From contig JASHUJ010000115.1 of assembly GCA_030040035.1 (NCBI GenBank), positions 1 to 22,511 of the forward strand: a DNA stretch of 22,511 nt, in the 5' to 3' direction. The stretch comes from Thermoplasmata archaeon. Lineage in GTDB: Archaea > Thermoplasmatota > Thermoplasmata > Lutacidiplasmatales > UBA184. How positions within the stretch are numbered: the first letter of the stretch is position 1; every line of letters starts with the position of its first letter. The notes beneath the pieces were generated by a model, which worked only from the letters and a program-made list of their open reading frames with translations, searched no databases and was not told the origin of the DNA. Of this stretch, positions 20,659 through 22,511 are shown piece after piece. The translations under genes and the position numbers were made by a program.

Positions 20659-22511
20659 ATGCCCGCGGCCGAACCCAGTCCGCGCCGGGGAGGGTGGCGG
20701 CTCGCCGAGCAGCCGTCCTCGTACCTTCGCGGCGCGGCCGACCAGGCGATCGATTGGTATCCGTGGGGTCCCGAACCGTTCGAGCTCGCGCGTCGATCGA
20801 ACCGACCGATCCTGCTCGATGTCGGGGCCTCCTGGTGCCACTGGTGCCACGTGATGGACGAGGGCACCTACGCGGATGGCGAGGTCGCCCGGCTGATCGG
20901 CCAGCACTTCGTCGCCATCAAGGTCGACCGGGACCAGCATCCCGAGGTCGATCGGCGCTACCAGCGCCAGGTCGGCGCCCTCACCGGCGAGGGCGGCTGG
21001 CCGCTGACGGGGTTTCTCACGCCCGAGGGCGAGGTGTTCCTCGGGGGCACGTACTTTCCGCCCCTCGACGGGCACGGGCGGCCGGGCTTCCGGCGGGTCC
21101 TCCAGGAGGTCGCGCGGCTTTGGACCGACGAGCCCGAGCGGATCCGGGAGAACGCGGGATCGATCCGGGCCGCGATCGAGCGGATGCGGACCGCGCGCGC
21201 TCCCGGCGTCCCGGCAGTCGACGAGTTCATCGCGAGCGTCCGCGGGGACGTGCTGTCGAGCTACGACCCGATCCACGGGGGGTTCGGCATGGCGCCGAAG
21301 TTCCCGCACCCCACCGCCATCTCGTTCCTGCTCTGGGACGAGTTCGTCCACGGGTCGCGCGCGAGCGGCGACCGCGCACGCGACACCCTCCTCCGGATGG
21401 CCGACGGCGGCATGTACGATCAGATCGGCGGCGGCTTTCACCGCTACTCGGTCGACGAGGGCTGGCACATCCCGCACTTCGAGAAGATGGGCATCGACAA
21501 CGCGGCGCTCCTCGGAGCCTACGTCGACGGCGCCCAGCGGTTCGGCGACCCCCGGTTCGTCGACGTGATTCGGGGCACGATCGGCTGGGTCCGCGAGGTG
21601 CTCGCGGATCCCGCCGGCGGCTTCGGCGCGAGCCAGGACGCCGACAACGCCCCGGGCGACGACGGCGGGTACTTCACGTGGTCCAAAGCCGAGCTCAAGG
21701 AAGTGCTCGCCGGGGACGAGCTCAAGCTCGTGAGCCGGTTCTTCGGCGTCGGCACCGACGGCCGCATGCCCCACGACCCGGAGCGCAACGTGCTGTTCCG
21801 CGCGCTCCCTCTCGCCGACGCGGCGGAGGGCCTCGCGCTGCCCGCGGGGCCCGGCCCGACGTTCGCGCGCGCGGTCGAACAGCTCCGGGCCGCCCGCGCC
21901 CGGCGCCCCCGACCCACGGTCGACCGATCGATCTACGCCAGCATCAACGGTCGGTTCATCGGGGCGTTCGCCCGGGCCGGTGCCTTCCTGGGGGACGCGA
22001 CGGTCGTCGCGGATGCCCGGCGGGCCGCCGACCGCCTCCTCGCGTCGGCCTACCGGCCCGGCACGGGGATGGCGCATGCGCTCACCCCCGGCGGAGCGAG
22101 CGGGTTCGGCCAGCTCGAGGACCAGGTCGCGTTCGCGAGCGGGTTGCTCGAACTCGCCGGAGCGACCGCAGCGCCGACGTATCTCGAGCGCGCGATCGAT
22201 CTCCTCGAGCTGGTCGATCGCGAGTTCCGGGGAGAGGACGGTCTGCTGCGGGACGTCGCCCCGACGCTGTACGACGGGCCCCGCGTGGGGGGCGTGCTCG
22301 AGCCGTCGTACCCGCTCGAGGACAGCCCGCACCTGTCGGCGAACGCCACCGCCGCCCTCGCGTTCGTCCGGCTCGACGCGCTCGGGCACGACGAGCGCTG
22401 GCAGTCCAAGGCCGTGCAGCTCCTCGGCCCGATCGCTCAGCGGATCGCGGGGGCCGGGCTCTTTGCCGCCGGCTCCGCGCTCGCCGCCGGACTCACGCGG
22501 ACCCCGGGAGC
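20659..22511 (+). CDS. DUF255/YyaL-type protein: thioredoxin-like domain plus glycosidase-like (alpha/alpha)6 barrel (3' partial)
   Basis: The frame opens at ATG 20659 and runs 617 codons off the right edge without a stop. The first part is a thioredoxin-like domain: YLRGAADQAIDWYPW, then LLDVGASWCHWCHVMDEGTY with C60 and C63, and VAIKVDRDQHPEVDRRY. The second part carries HGGFGMAPKFPHP, MYDQIGGGFHRYSVDEGWHIPHFEKM and GGFGASQDADN, hallmarks of the YyaL/SSP411 family, whose barrel resembles N-acylglucosamine epimerases. Function is poorly defined; redox or sugar-related roles have been suggested. Only about the last 50 or so residues seem to be missing relative to typical lengths. The usual MLYDNA after HFEK is MGIDNA here. 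A weak AT patch, CGTAACA (20627-20633), lies about 29 bases upstream. Confidence 0.9.
   Translation, partial: MPAAEPSPRRGGWRLAEQPSSYLRGAADQAIDWYPWGPEPFELARRSNRPILLDVGASWCHWCHVMDEGTYADGEVARLIGQHFVAIKVDRDQHPEVDRRYQRQVGALTGEGGWPLTGFLTPEGEVFLGGTYFPPLDGHGRPGFRRVLQEVARLWTDEPERIRENAGSIRAAIERMRTARAPGVPAVDEFIASVRGDVLSSYDPIHGGFGMAPKFPHPTAISFLLWDEFVHGSRASGDRARDTLLRMADGGMYDQIGGGFHRYSVDEGWHIPHFEKMGIDNAALLGAYVDGAQRFGDPRFVDVIRGTIGWVREVLADPAGGFGASQDADNAPGDDGGYFTWSKAELKEVLAGDELKLVSRFFGVGTDGRMPHDPERNVLFRALPLADAAEGLALPAGPGPTFARAVEQLRAARARRPRPTVDRSIYASINGRFIGAFARAGAFLGDATVVADARRAADRLLASAYRPGTGMAHALTPGGASGFGQLEDQVAFASGLLELAGATAAPTYLERAIDLLELVDREFRGEDGLLRDVAPTLYDGPRVGGVLEPSYPLEDSPHLSANATAALAFVRLDALGHDERWQSKAVQLLGPIAQRIAGAGLFAAGSALAAGLTRTPG

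Noticed and set aside
20502..20867. N-terminal extension of psmA upstream of 20501
   Set aside because: It passes through the TATA box and has no proteasome similarity; the resulting 373 residues would be far longer than archaeal alpha subunits.
20569..22389. Long minus-strand frame opposite the DUF255 protein
   Set aside because: The plus strand carries clear DUF255 motifs (WCHWCHVM, PHFEKM), while the minus frame is a charged shadow.
1..22511. tRNA, rRNA or insertion-sequence features
   Set aside because: No tRNA cloverleaf pattern, rRNA segment, transposase motif or terminal inverted repeat was recognised by reading; a covariance-model scan would be decisive for small RNAs.

Overview
The window looks like a high-GC (roughly 70 percent by eye) archaeal chromosome segment, most likely from a Thermoplasmatota-type euryarchaeon. 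The support is an archaeal S12-S7-EF-2 cluster, a family B DNA polymerase, RadB, an exosome/proteasome gene cluster, RNA polymerase subunit P, and an EF-2 whose C-terminus (KPEPYDAAYY) resembles the Thermoplasma protein as I remember it. Taxonomy is inferred from recall, not from a search. Genes are densely packed; no gene-free stretch exceeds about 270 bases.

Layout. 1-1183 (+): the tail of an unknown protein, a small CxxC protein and a DedA-type membrane protein. 1180-2520 (-): dihydroorotase (pyrC), divergent from AIR synthetase (purM, 2606-3664 +), so pyrimidine and purine synthesis share an 85-bp promoter region. 3727-4674 (+): a DMT/EamA transporter. 4685-7817 (-): family 4 uracil-DNA glycosylase followed 7 bp later by DNA polymerase B, a plausible uracil-surveillance pair. 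7907-11218 (+): rpsL-rpsG-EF-2. 11219-11484: a convergent gap carrying a cluster of CTACTA/TAGTAG palindromes, the most unusual DNA here. 11485-14222 (-): O6-alkylguanine-DNA alkyltransferase, RadB and a beta-CASP metallo-hydrolase, each with its own TATA-like box. 14462-15636 (+): a RecA/KaiC-like protein without a P-loop, translationally coupled to a roadblock/LC7 protein. 15714-16139 (+): a VOC-fold protein whose 3' end overlaps rpoP. 16114-20501 (-): psmA - SBDS - rrp4 - rrp41 - rrp42 - eL43 - rpoP, the conserved archaeal exosome/proteasome/ribosome-maturation superoperon. 20659-22511 (+): a DUF255/YyaL-type thioredoxin-fold protein cut by the window edge.

Expression logic. Many first genes have a short AT-rich box centred 25-29 bases before the start codon, the geometry expected for leaderless archaeal transcripts. 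The rpsL, rrp4 and psmA boxes (TTAAATA, TTAAATA, TTATAAG) instead lie about 35-41 bases upstream and imply leaders of about 10-15 nt. Internal operon genes use ATGA/GTGA stop-start overlaps or Shine-Dalgarno-like sequences.

Best leads: (1) the palindrome cluster after EF-2; (2) an EF-2 with paired substitutions in the P-loop (AHIHHGKTT) and switch I (ARLLTI); (3) the P-loop-less RecA-like/roadblock gene pair.
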